DNA from: Chitinophagales bacterium
GTDB lineage: Bacteria > Bacteroidota > Bacteroidia > Chitinophagales > JADIYW01
DNA length: 59,867 nt
Direction: 5' to 3'
NCBI GenBank assembly: GCA_023957215.1
Contig: JAMLHH010000019.1
Location: forward strand, 1-59,867
Below the pieces are notes generated by a model. The model searched no databases and was not told the origin of the DNA. It worked only from the letters and a program-made list of their open reading frames with translations. The position numbers and the translations under genes were made by a program. How positions within the stretch are numbered: the stretch's first letter is position 1; each line of letters starts with the position of its first letter. This document shows, in pieces, positions 37,343-45,700 of this stretch.

Positions 37343-38263
37343 CTATACTATAAAGTTGAAAGCCTCTTTTACAATTTTCACCTGCATCGGACTATAGCCT
37401 ATAAATTCTCCATCCATATCTATCGGCATTTTCCCGTCATTGACTTTGATATTTATCTCCTCCGTTTCTTGATATAATAAATCAGGATGCTGTACCGGCA
37501 AGCATTTTTTTACATCATTGAGCTTTTTTAAATAATCCAACATGGAAATATTGCCAAGGATGACAATAGAAAGCCTACCATTAGAAGGTTCTGCATAAGG
37601 AGCTATACCCAGACCACTACCGAAATATTTACCTTTAGCTATGACGAGGCTCATTACTTTGCCTTTGTAGTTAAAATCATCACCAGTCGCTACCACTTCC
37701 TTTTTTCTATAAGAAAACAAAGAGCTAACGATTGCTTTTTGATAAGTCAGATTAGGTCCTAACCATCTGGAAGAAGTACTTAGTTTTTCTACTACAATAC
37801 CACCAATACCGATATCTACGATATTGACAAAATATCTTTCACAATTTTCACCTTTTGTAGAAACAAAGTTGACTAATCCCAAGTCTATTGTTTTATAGGT
37901 ATCTGATGTAATAGATTTTTTTAAACCTGCCACCGTCATTGGAGAGCCTATCGTTTTGATATAATCATTAGCGGTGCCGATGGGAATCACTCCTATCCTC
38001 AACGATTTTCTTTCTTTCTCATTTAAAGCTTTTATAGCCTGCATCACTCCATTGGCAGTTTCATTGATAGTGCCATCTCCGCCTGCACAAATAATTTTTT
38101 TAAAACCCTCTTTTACACCTTGAAAAGCTAATTCTTTGGCATGACCAACTCTTTCAGTGAGAACAATATCAAACTCCTTTTTATCAAAATAATCTTTGAT
38201 GTGAGAGATAATTGAAGATGAATTTTTATTTGCACCGTTGATAATAAATAAGATAGTTTTCAT
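37343..38263 (-). CDS. Diacylglycerol-kinase-like lipid kinase (YegS/DgkB/LCB5 family)
   Basis: A 306-residue soluble kinase. The nucleotide-binding motif is CAGGDGTINETANGVM (residues about 58-75), followed by GVIPIGTANDY and the second-domain motif YFGSGLGIAPYAEPSNG. Members phosphorylate diacylglycerol, phosphatidylglycerol or sphingoid bases; the substrate cannot be read from sequence. The gene starts one base after glpD, so it is translationally coupled to a glycerophosphate gene pair, which points to a membrane-lipid substrate. Confidence 0.92.
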   Translation of the reverse strand: MKTILFIINGANKNSSSIISHIKDYFDKKEFDIVLTERVGHAKELAFQGVKEGFKKIICAGGDGTINETANGVMQAIKALNEKERKSLRIGVIPIGTANDYIKTIGSPMTVAGLKKSITSDTYKTIDLGLVNFVSTKGENCERYFVNIVDIGIGGIVVEKLSTSSRWLGPNLTYQKAIVSSLFSYRKKEVVATGDDFNYKGKVMSLVIAKGKYFGSGLGIAPYAEPSNGRLSIVILGNISMLDYLKKLNDVKKCLPVQHPDLLYQETEEINIKVNDGKMPIDMDGEFIGYSPMQVKIVKEAFNFIV

Positions 38264-38264
38264 A

Positions 38265-39821
38265 TTATGAGGTTTTTAAAAAATCAGGATGGTTATCCTT
38301 CCATTTTAATGAATAATCAGCTATTTGGGCATTTATCCAAGTTTCATCTTTATTCAATTTTTCGGCCATGAACTGAGCCAATCTGAGGATAAAATCTTCA
38401 TTTATTTTCGTCATGGAAAAGGTAATATAAGTTCTTCTACTACAAATATCTTCCAAAGTCTGTGCAAAAAGCGTGGTGATAAAGAACTCCATTTCAGCTA
38501 TCGTATATTTAAAAGACGAGTGAAAAACCTGCTCTTTTTCAGGGTTTTGTCGAATCATCTCTTCTATCTCAGCTCCTAAAAGACCATATTGTTCTTTCCA
38601 TTTTTTGGACACTTTAGGTAAAAAGTTTTTAACCCCGTTTGTACCCGGCTCTAATCTTTCTTCCGCCATTTGCATACAGTGAATACCCATAGACAAGAAA
38701 GATGTCAACTTCCCTCCGGCAATCGTCAAAGTATTTTTATTGTTCCACCATATCTTATACTCCCGGGAGCGTTCTGTACTTTGCAAGTCTTTTTTAGAAG
38801 ATAAAATAGGTCGTAGACCGGCATATACTGCCACTATATCCTCATAGTTCAAATGTAAATCAGGAAATTTCTTGTTAAAAACCTGAACGATATAATCCAC
38901 ATCCTGACGTTCGGTAATAACTGTTTCAGGATGATTTTTATATTCAGTGTCTGTGGTCCCCAAAATAGTCAAATTGTTGTCCCAAGGGAGGTTATAGATA
39001 AATCTATCATCACTACCTGTATTGATAACCGCTACTATATCGGATGGAAATTTATTTGAAGATATTAATACATGAGCACCCTTACTCGGTTGCATCACAT
39101 CTTCTTCCTCTAAGTGTATTTTTTGCAATAACTCATCTGTCCAAACTCCGGTAGCACTGATATAGATTTTGGATTGGATAGAAAATAAAGTATCGCCGAT
39201 TTCATCGTGACAAGTCAGACTTTCCACTTTGTCAGTCTTTTTAACGGCATCAACAGCTTTGCAGTAGTTGATAGCCATCCCACCTTTTTCTACCGTGTTT
39301 GCAATAGATTCCAAGACCAATCTGGCATCATTTGTTTTGGCATCCCAATATCTAATACCACCTTTCAGATTTTTAGTATTGATTTTCGGGAAATATTTTA
39401 AAACTTCTTTTTGACTAATATTCTGATGTTTGGGCATCTGTGAATCTCCGGAAAGTTTGTCGTACAAAGAAAGTCCTATTTCTAATTTTATCTTCTCAAA
39501 CGTTGAACCATAAATCGGAATAATGTACTGTATGGGTTTCACCAAGTGAGGAAAAAGTTTGAGTAAATGCTCTCTTTCCAATAATGCTTCTCTCACCAGA
39601 CCCACTTGTAGATTTTTTAAATATCTGAGGCCTCCGTGTATCATTTTTGAAGAGCGGCTACTCGTACCCGAAGCAAAATCTCCCTTATCTATCAAAATCG
39701 TTTTATAGCCTTTCTCAACGGCATGATGAAAAATTCCGGCACCGGTAATTCCACCGCCTATGATACAGATATCAAAAGATTCTGATTGTGCTTTTTCTAT
39801 GGATTGTATTCTATTCATCAA
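38265..39821 (-). CDS. glpD: FAD-dependent glycerol-3-phosphate dehydrogenase
   Basis: A 518-residue flavoprotein. The N-terminal FAD site is IIGGGITGAGIFHHAVEKG followed by DKGDFASGTSSRSSKMIHGGLRYL, the GlpD signature. It continues with the substrate-site block VYAGLRPIL and a C-terminal helical DAO_C domain. It oxidises glycerol-3-phosphate to DHAP and passes electrons to quinone. Its start overlaps the upstream flavoprotein gene by 11 bp. Confidence 0.95.
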   Translation of the reverse strand: MMNRIQSIEKAQSESFDICIIGGGITGAGIFHHAVEKGYKTILIDKGDFASGTSSRSSKMIHGGLRYLKNLQVGLVREALLEREHLLKLFPHLVKPIQYIIPIYGSTFEKIKLEIGLSLYDKLSGDSQMPKHQNISQKEVLKYFPKINTKNLKGGIRYWDAKTNDARLVLESIANTVEKGGMAINYCKAVDAVKKTDKVESLTCHDEIGDTLFSIQSKIYISATGVWTDELLQKIHLEEEDVMQPSKGAHVLISSNKFPSDIVAVINTGSDDRFIYNLPWDNNLTILGTTDTEYKNHPETVITERQDVDYIVQVFNKKFPDLHLNYEDIVAVYAGLRPILSSKKDLQSTERSREYKIWWNNKNTLTIAGGKLTSFLSMGIHCMQMAEERLEPGTNGVKNFLPKVSKKWKEQYGLLGAEIEEMIRQNPEKEQVFHSSFKYTIAEMEFFITTLFAQTLEDICSRRTYITFSMTKINEDFILRLAQFMAEKLNKDETWINAQIADYSLKWKDNHPDFLKTS

Positions 39822-41463
39822 ATAATTTTCCCGGATTTAAGATACCGTTAGGATCTAAAGTATTTTTTACTGCTTTTAAAATTTTGATAGTGACTTCATC
39901 CGTTTTTTGCAAATACCATTTTTGATGATCGTGTCCCACACTATGATGGTGAGAGACTGCACCACCAAACTCGACAATGGTATCAGTCACTATATTTTTT
40001 ATTTCCGTCCATTGTTCAAATGCTTGTTCTCTATCCATTTTGGTAATCACAGTAAAATAAATACTGCTGGCAGATGCATAAATATGTGACAGGTGTGCAA
40101 GTAAGACTCCTTTTTCTCCACCATAAGCCTCGGAGTTTTCCAGTCTTGCCTTTAATTCCCGTTTCATCGGTTCTATTTTATTCCAAGGTAAAACTGTTTC
40201 CATCGTATCGACTACCAAACCTCTTTCTAACATATCGTCCCTCATATAGGGCAATCCATATCTCGACTCTTCCCATTTTTTACCTAAACCTTCACCGGTC
40301 ATAAAACCTTTGTGATTTTTTACCAATTTGGTCGCAAATTTCACTTTGATATCGACATCCGGTTTTTCACCATCAAAACGTATCATCAAAATATTAGGTT
40401 TAGACATCCCTTTTAAATTGAGAAAAGCTTTTGCCCCATATTCCAAAGTGTCAGTGATAAGAGACGGTTTGGTAATGGTGTACATAATCATAAATGCCGT
40501 CTCCTCTTCATCCGAATATCTGACCACTGAAGGTGAATATTCATTTTGTGCTAATTGCTTCAATACATTTGCACCATCTTCAAAGGTCGGAAAAATAGCA
40601 GTAAGCCATTTTTTTGTTTTGGGTTTTCGATGAATTTTCACCTTTACTTCGGTGATTACACCTAAGATACCTTCCGATCCAATAAAAAGCGATTTTAAAT
40701 TAATACCTTCTGCATCACCCTCATACATACTCGTATTCACAATTCCGGCAGGTGTCATCACTTTTAGAGAAATAACAATATCGTCAATCTTACCATAATG
40801 AGAGGATTCCTGACCGGCAGAACGAGTGGCCGCCCATCCTCCTATGGTAGAAAATTCAAAGGACTGCGGAAAGTGTCCCATCGTAAACCCTCTGTCATTG
40901 AGGAGCTTTTCCAACTCGGGACCATACATACCACCTTCAAAAGTGGCAGTAAAGGCTTCCTCATTGATTTCTACTACACGATTGAGTTTTGACAAGTCCA
41001 AAACAAAACGTCCCGTCATTCCATCTTTCAATAAAAATGCCCCCACGACATTACTTCCACCACCAAAGGGTACAAGTATCGTTTTGTTTTTATCTGCCCA
41101 AGAAATAATTTGCTGCAATTCTTCTTGGTCTTTGGGACAAACCACTGCTTGAGGGATATCTAATTTTTCGTGATGAAATGCAAAAAGTAAATCATGGTAA
41201 CTTTTACCGATAGATTTCAATAATTTTTGGGCGATATCTGTCTGTATAATAATGTGTGGTAGTTCTTTTTTAAAATTTTTTACGACACTACTTTCTTCTT
41301 CTGTTTCTAATTCAAAAGTGGGAGCAGATTGTACATCATCCAAATTTGTTTGAAGCTTTCCTTCTAAAAACTGTTTCAGTTTAGGATATTCAGCCAATTT
41401 TTTTCTATTGGTCGCCGCTCCCCACTTCCACCAATCTTCAGCTATCTCTATTTTATTTTTCAT
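39811..41463 (-). CDS. Alkyldihydroxyacetonephosphate-synthase-like FAD-linked oxidase
   Basis: A 550-residue flavoprotein. The FAD_binding_4 (VAO/PCMH-type) domain spans about residues 110-290 with VPFGGGSNVVGAF, EAFTATFEGGMYGPELEKLL, MGHFPQSFEFSTIGGW and GSEGILGVITEVKVKI. The C-terminal FAD-oxidase domain has VVDTMETVLPW and VSHHHSVGHDHQKW; a His triplet is also at the active site of eukaryotic AGPS. AGPS makes the ether bond of ether lipids by swapping the acyl chain of acyl-DHAP for a fatty alcohol. A glycolate/lactate-oxidase-like role is the alternative. It is first in an operon with glpD and a lipid kinase, which favours lipid metabolism. Confidence 0.85.
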   Translation of the reverse strand: MKNKIEIAEDWWKWGAATNRKKLAEYPKLKQFLEGKLQTNLDDVQSAPTFELETEEESSVVKNFKKELPHIIIQTDIAQKLLKSIGKSYHDLLFAFHHEKLDIPQAVVCPKDQEELQQIISWADKNKTILVPFGGGSNVVGAFLLKDGMTGRFVLDLSKLNRVVEINEEAFTATFEGGMYGPELEKLLNDRGFTMGHFPQSFEFSTIGGWAATRSAGQESSHYGKIDDIVISLKVMTPAGIVNTSMYEGDAEGINLKSLFIGSEGILGVITEVKVKIHRKPKTKKWLTAIFPTFEDGANVLKQLAQNEYSPSVVRYSDEEETAFMIMYTITKPSLITDTLEYGAKAFLNLKGMSKPNILMIRFDGEKPDVDIKVKFATKLVKNHKGFMTGEGLGKKWEESRYGLPYMRDDMLERGLVVDTMETVLPWNKIEPMKRELKARLENSEAYGGEKGVLLAHLSHIYASASSIYFTVITKMDREQAFEQWTEIKNIVTDTIVEFGGAVSHHHSVGHDHQKWYLQKTDEVTIKILKAVKNTLDPNGILNPGKLFDE

Positions 41464-41498
41464 AGCTTTAATTTACCTAAAACATAAATGCATTGTAT

Positions 41499-41506
41499 CA
41501 AAAGTA
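41499..41506 (-). promoter_or_regulatory. Minus-7 box of the lipid operon
   Basis: Minus-strand TACTTTTG fits TAnnTTTG, 36 bases before the AGPS-like start codon. No clear minus-33 TTG was found. Confidence 0.5.
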
Positions 41507-41544
41507 AAGTTAAATTTTGAAATTGTTGATATAGTACTCTCTGA

Positions 41545-41895
41545 ATGAAAAAGATAATGTCTATTTTCGTTTATATGTCAGCTCGTCTGAGAAAAATTTT
41601 TGCTCTATTTTTGTTATTGTTGTTTGTATTCCCAACAGTAACAACATTTGTACATGATTATTTTCATAAAGATGATATTCATTGTGCGGATACAAGTTTG
41701 CACTTACACAAAGCTGAACATCATTGTACAATAGATAACTTTGTTTCTTATGTCTATGACAGGCTGTCTGCTCAGCCATCTATTTATTTTATACTCCCAT
41801 TAGTATCTGAATATATATCTTTTTACGAGACAGGTTTTTTTTCAAAAAACTCCATATATCATTTTTCGTTAAGAGCACCTCCGACAGTAGTTTGA
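41545..41895 (+). CDS. Small secreted or membrane-anchored His/Cys-rich protein of unknown function
   Basis: A 116-residue protein I cannot name. A hydrophobic segment (IFALFLLLLFVFPTVTTFV, about residues 17-36) acts as signal or anchor. It is followed by a His/Cys-rich stretch, HDYFHKDDIHCADTSLHLHK then AEHHCTIDNF, with eight His and two Cys within about 32 residues. The tail ends in SLRAPPTVV. Small proteins of this build, ending in an APP motif, occur upstream of TonB-dependent receptors in Bacteroidota. It sits 87 bp before such a receptor on the same strand, so a periplasmic metal-binding role is plausible but unproven. Confidence 0.75.
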   Translation: MKKIMSIFVYMSARLRKIFALFLLLLFVFPTVTTFVHDYFHKDDIHCADTSLHLHKAEHHCTIDNFVSYVYDRLSAQPSIYFILPLVSEYISFYETGFFSKNSIYHFSLRAPPTVV

Positions 41896-41982
41896 TTTTT
41901 AAGTTATCTCATATTGCAATAATATGAATTTGAATGTCTCTTTGACAAAAGATTAAACAACTCATCTCTCAAAATTAGAAAA

Positions 41983-44400
41983 ATGAAAAAGATCATTTTA
42001 ATAATGGTTGTATTAGGAACAACTATATTAGATATATATGCTCAAAATAACGCATACTTAAACGGTAAAATAATAGATCAAAAGAGTGGAGAAGCCTTAT
42101 CCGGCGTTTCAGTGTATTTCCCTGACTTAAAAACAGGGAGCATTACCGACTCGATAGGAAATTATAAAATTTTTAACTTGCCCAAAATAAAGTTATTAGT
42201 AGAAGTCGCTTATTTAGGATACCAACAAATCGTGCAACAGATAGACCTATCCGTTACGACAAAAAAAGATTTTGAATTAAAAGAAGCTGTCACCGAAACG
42301 GGAGAAATCGTCATTACCGGTCTGTCAAGCGCTGTCGAACAAAATCATACTCCGTCACCGATTTCTGTGATTACACCCACACAACTCAAACAATCTTCTG
42401 CGACAAATATTATAGATGCATTAACGACAATACCCGGCATCTCTCAAGTAACGACAGGCGCCGGAATCTCAAAACCTATTATAAGAGGTTTGGGGTATAA
42501 TCGGGTTGTAGTCATAAATGACGGAATTCGTCAAGAAGGGCAACAATGGGGAGATGAGCATGGGCTTGAAATAGACGAATATGGCGTAAATCGTGTAGAA
42601 ATTTTGAAAGGTCCGGCCAGCTTGACTTATGGAAGTGATGCAATCGCCGGAGTCATCAATTTACTACCTCCGCCCACTTTACCCGAAGGCGTCATTAAAG
42701 GAAATTTATTGATGAACTACCAAACAAATAACGGATTAATCGGAACATCTTTGGAGATGGGAGGAAATCAAAAAGGTTTTATCTGGGATTTTCGTTTCAG
42801 TCAAAAATATGCACACTCTTATACAAATAAATATGACGGCTATGTCTTCAATTCGGGTTTTAGAGAAAATAATATTGGAGGAACAATAGGAGTCAATAAA
42901 TCATGGGGATATTCACATTTGAGCTTTAGCTCTTATCGTTTTCAACCCGGAATCATTGAGGGAGAAAGAGATTCTACGACAGGGGTGTTTACAAAACCTA
43001 TCGCAATAAATGACAGCATAACGGATGAAGCTATTGCAGAAAATTCTGATTTTAAATCTTATCAAACTTCCGTTCCCTATCAAAAGATACATCATCACAA
43101 AATTGTATCCAGCAACAATATTTACCTTAGAAACGGCTCCTTAAAAGCAACGTTGGGATGGCAACAAAATAAGCGACAAGAATATGAAGAGATATCAAAT
43201 CCAAAAGAATACGGCTTATATTTATATATGAATACCCTCAACTATGATTTTCGATATCATTATCCAAGTCAAAAAAACAGAGAGTTTTCATTGGGTGTAA
43301 ATGGAATGTATCAAAATTCTAAAAATAAAGGTATCGAGTTTTTAATTCCGGATTATAGCTTATTTGATTTCGGCATTTTTACAACAATTAGAAAGTCATG
43401 GGAAAAGTGGACTTTAAGTGGAGGAGTCAGATATGATATTAGGACTGAAAGCGGAAAGAATCTATGGTTAGATGAAAACGAGGAAAGAATTTTTACGCCG
43501 GACACTCATTCTGATCATCTGTTTTCAGATTTTCATTTGAACTTTCAAGGTATATCAGGAAGTATTGGGACGACCTATCGTATCAACAAGGTGCTTTATA
43601 CAAAGTTAAATTTATCAAAAGGTTTTAGAGCGCCTAATATCGCCGAAATATCAGCAAATGGTGTACATGAGGGCAGCGCCCAGTACTTATTGGGTTCACA
43701 TATTCTAAAACCGGAAAACAACTATCAAATTGATTACATACTGGGTGGCAATTCTAAGCATATCACCTTTGAGGCTGACCTATTTTATAATCGTATCAAC
43801 AATTATATTTTTTTAGAAAAACTCCAAAACTCTTTAGGAACAGACTCGCTCACAGCCGGCTATCAGACGTTTGAATATACGCAAGGAAATGCACATTTGT
43901 TTGGCGGAGAAATAACGATAGACATACACCCGCATCCATTGGACTGGCTTCACTTTGAAAACAGCTTTTCCTATGTACAATCCGTACAAGACAATCAACC
44001 GGATAGTATGAAGTATTTACCTTTTACCCCGACTCCCAAACTACATTCAGAACTGCGTGCGGATATTAAAAAATTAGGAAATAATCTTGCTAATGCTTAT
44101 TTCAAAATAGGAGTGGATAAGTATTTTAGACAAAATCATTTTTATGCTGCCTATAATACGGAAACTGCTACTTCAGGTTATACTTTATTGAATGCCGGTA
44201 TCGGTACAGACATTTTAGCAAAAGACAAAACTATTCTATCCATCTATTTTAATGCCGACAACTTGACCAATTTTGCCTATCAAAGTCATTTGAGCAGATT
44301 AAAGTATCTTGATGTCAATAATGCTACCGGGCGTACCGGCGTATATAATATGGGCAGAAACTTTAGCTTTAAAGTTGTTTTACCTATTGGAGTGAAATAA
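41983..44400 (+). CDS. TonB-dependent receptor, probably for a metal or metal complex
   Basis: An 805-residue outer membrane receptor. A signal peptide ends at IYAQ (residue 21), then a CarboxypepD_reg domain (NAYLNGKIIDQKSGEALSGV, to about 105). The plug has SAVEQNHTPSPISVITPTQL and EILKGPASLTYGSDAIAGVINL, and the 22-strand barrel ends FKVVLPIGVK. The plug motif GLGYNRVVVINDGIRQEGQQWGDEHG resembles receptors for metals such as zinc or copper. The upstream His/Cys-rich protein supports this. The metal itself is an inference. Confidence 0.9.
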   Translation: MKKIILIMVVLGTTILDIYAQNNAYLNGKIIDQKSGEALSGVSVYFPDLKTGSITDSIGNYKIFNLPKIKLLVEVAYLGYQQIVQQIDLSVTTKKDFELKEAVTETGEIVITGLSSAVEQNHTPSPISVITPTQLKQSSATNIIDALTTIPGISQVTTGAGISKPIIRGLGYNRVVVINDGIRQEGQQWGDEHGLEIDEYGVNRVEILKGPASLTYGSDAIAGVINLLPPPTLPEGVIKGNLLMNYQTNNGLIGTSLEMGGNQKGFIWDFRFSQKYAHSYTNKYDGYVFNSGFRENNIGGTIGVNKSWGYSHLSFSSYRFQPGIIEGERDSTTGVFTKPIAINDSITDEAIAENSDFKSYQTSVPYQKIHHHKIVSSNNIYLRNGSLKATLGWQQNKRQEYEEISNPKEYGLYLYMNTLNYDFRYHYPSQKNREFSLGVNGMYQNSKNKGIEFLIPDYSLFDFGIFTTIRKSWEKWTLSGGVRYDIRTESGKNLWLDENEERIFTPDTHSDHLFSDFHLNFQGISGSIGTTYRINKVLYTKLNLSKGFRAPNIAEISANGVHEGSAQYLLGSHILKPENNYQIDYILGGNSKHITFEADLFYNRINNYIFLEKLQNSLGTDSLTAGYQTFEYTQGNAHLFGGEITIDIHPHPLDWLHFENSFSYVQSVQDNQPDSMKYLPFTPTPKLHSELRADIKKLGNNLANAYFKIGVDKYFRQNHFYAAYNTETATSGYTLLNAGIGTDILAKDKTILSIYFNADNLTNFAYQSHLSRLKYLDVNNATGRTGVYNMGRNFSFKVVLPIGVK

Positions 44401-44463
44401 GGGTTAATCTAGATTCAACAATGGGGTCTTTATAACTTCAAAGCGTTGATTGTCAGACAGATT

Positions 44464-44506
44464 ATATCAAAATACTCTAACGCTAAGCATTAGAGTATTT
44501 TGATAT
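44464..44506. terminator. Large perfect hairpin between convergent genes (bidirectional terminator candidate)
   Basis: ATATCAAAATACTCTAA (44464-44480) is the exact reverse complement of TTAGAGTATTTTGATAT (44490-44506), with the 9-base loop CGCTAAGCA. It lies between the stop codons of the convergent TonB receptor and AraC gene. Neither side has a strong T-run, so it may stop transcription from both sides or stabilise 3' ends. It could also be a protein-binding palindrome. Confidence 0.7.
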
Positions 44507-44592
44507 AAAAACCCTGATAACTCTATAATTGAAATCAAATTATTTTTCTATTGCTAAATCCGGGCTAATGATAAAAAACCATCGAAAGTAAG

Positions 44593-45573
44593 TTAAGATT
44601 TATATAGATTTTTAAGTTTATTAGGAAGTATATTATACTGTTTCTTGAAGGCAGCAGTAAAATGCTGTGGGTTTTGATAGCCTACGTTATACGATATTTC
44701 TTTGATACTCATTTCACCTTTCATTATCAGTCCATGTGCTATTTTTAATCTATGCTCTCTCCAAAATTCAAAGACTGTCGTACCAAAGAGTTTTTTGAAA
44801 TACTTTTTCAGCGTAAAATCATTAGTCCCTACTATCTGGGCAAGTTCATAAAGTGTATAGTTTTTTTCATAATTCTGGATAATAAAGTCTTTTACTTTAT
44901 AAATTTTATCTATTTCAGTTGCTTTTATATTATCTAAAATATCCGGTTGTTTAAAATAATCCAATTGAATGAGGAGGAGTTCTGATATTTTAGCTTCTAA
45001 AAAAAGCCTTTTGAGTTCAACACTACAAGTACAAGTATTCATCTGTTCGATTATCTCAGACATATTTAAGGTGATTCTTCCGTGTCTATCTTTTATCAAA
45101 GCAGATTTTTTGTTTTTTATATGGTAAACAAAAGTATCTATTACAGCATTTCGTCCCATGAGGAATTTTTCAATAAAGTTTGTATCTAAAGATATTTCAT
45201 AAAGAAGAAATTCTCCTTCTTTACAATTGATTATGCAACGAGGTTGATTACCATAAATTAGGTTATGCTGGTTAGAGGATAATATGCATTCTTTATTAAT
45301 TAGATTAGAGATGTCTATCATGCCTTGCTTAATAAATACCATATTTACGAACTCTTTATTACAATTGACTCGTAGAGATGTAGATTCAGTAAAGTTTAAC
45401 TTCCATTTTCTTATTTTAAACAAACAACAACACTTTTCGCAAACACTCCCTCTTACCGTTTTTTCATTTATTTTAAATTCTTTCTCATAAAAATCTTTTT
45501 GTTTATCAGACATTGCTTTGTAATGCTGATGATGAATAACAGACTCAATACTTGCTAACTCCATAATTGTCAA
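44593..45573 (-). CDS. AraC family transcriptional regulator with a Cys-rich N-terminal cluster
   Basis: About 323-326 residues. The C-terminal 100 residues form the AraC/XylS double helix-turn-helix: YTLYELAQIVGTNDFTLKKYFKKLFG and MSIKEISYNVGYQNPQHFTAAFKKQYN. The N-terminal domain resembles PchR/YbtA-type iron and siderophore regulators. It contains C45-x2-C48-C49-C50, C71, C96, C113, C117, and a CTC at 181-183. The TTG at 45573 gives the longest frame, but the ATG at 45564 is more likely the start. It diverges from the hmu-like operon at 45701, so it probably controls that operon. Heme, iron or redox sensing by the cysteines is a guess. Confidence 0.9.
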   Translation of the reverse strand: MTIMELASIESVIHHQHYKAMSDKQKDFYEKEFKINEKTVRGSVCEKCCCLFKIRKWKLNFTESTSLRVNCNKEFVNMVFIKQGMIDISNLINKECILSSNQHNLIYGNQPRCIINCKEGEFLLYEISLDTNFIEKFLMGRNAVIDTFVYHIKNKKSALIKDRHGRITLNMSEIIEQMNTCTCSVELKRLFLEAKISELLLIQLDYFKQPDILDNIKATEIDKIYKVKDFIIQNYEKNYTLYELAQIVGTNDFTLKKYFKKLFGTTVFEFWREHRLKIAHGLIMKGEMSIKEISYNVGYQNPQHFTAAFKKQYNILPNKLKNLYKS

Positions 45574-45651
45574 TAATTTGTCAGGTTTAACATATTCCTT
45601 AAAACTGCATTTTTATTCCGTTTAAAGTATTTTTAGGATATGTTGGCTATT

Positions 45652-45659
45652 TACTTTTG
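45652..45659 (+). promoter_or_regulatory. Promoter minus-7 box of the hmu-like operon
   Basis: TACTTTTG fits TAnnTTTG, 41 bases before the first lipoprotein ATG. No clear minus-33 TTG is seen, which fits a promoter needing an activator such as the divergent AraC protein. A direct repeat TTGTCA (45567-45572 and 45578-45583, 11 bases apart) lies across the regulator's own start and may be an operator. Confidence 0.5.
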
Positions 45660-45700
45660 CAAACACAAATCTATTTATAATTAGTCTTAATAAAAACAAA

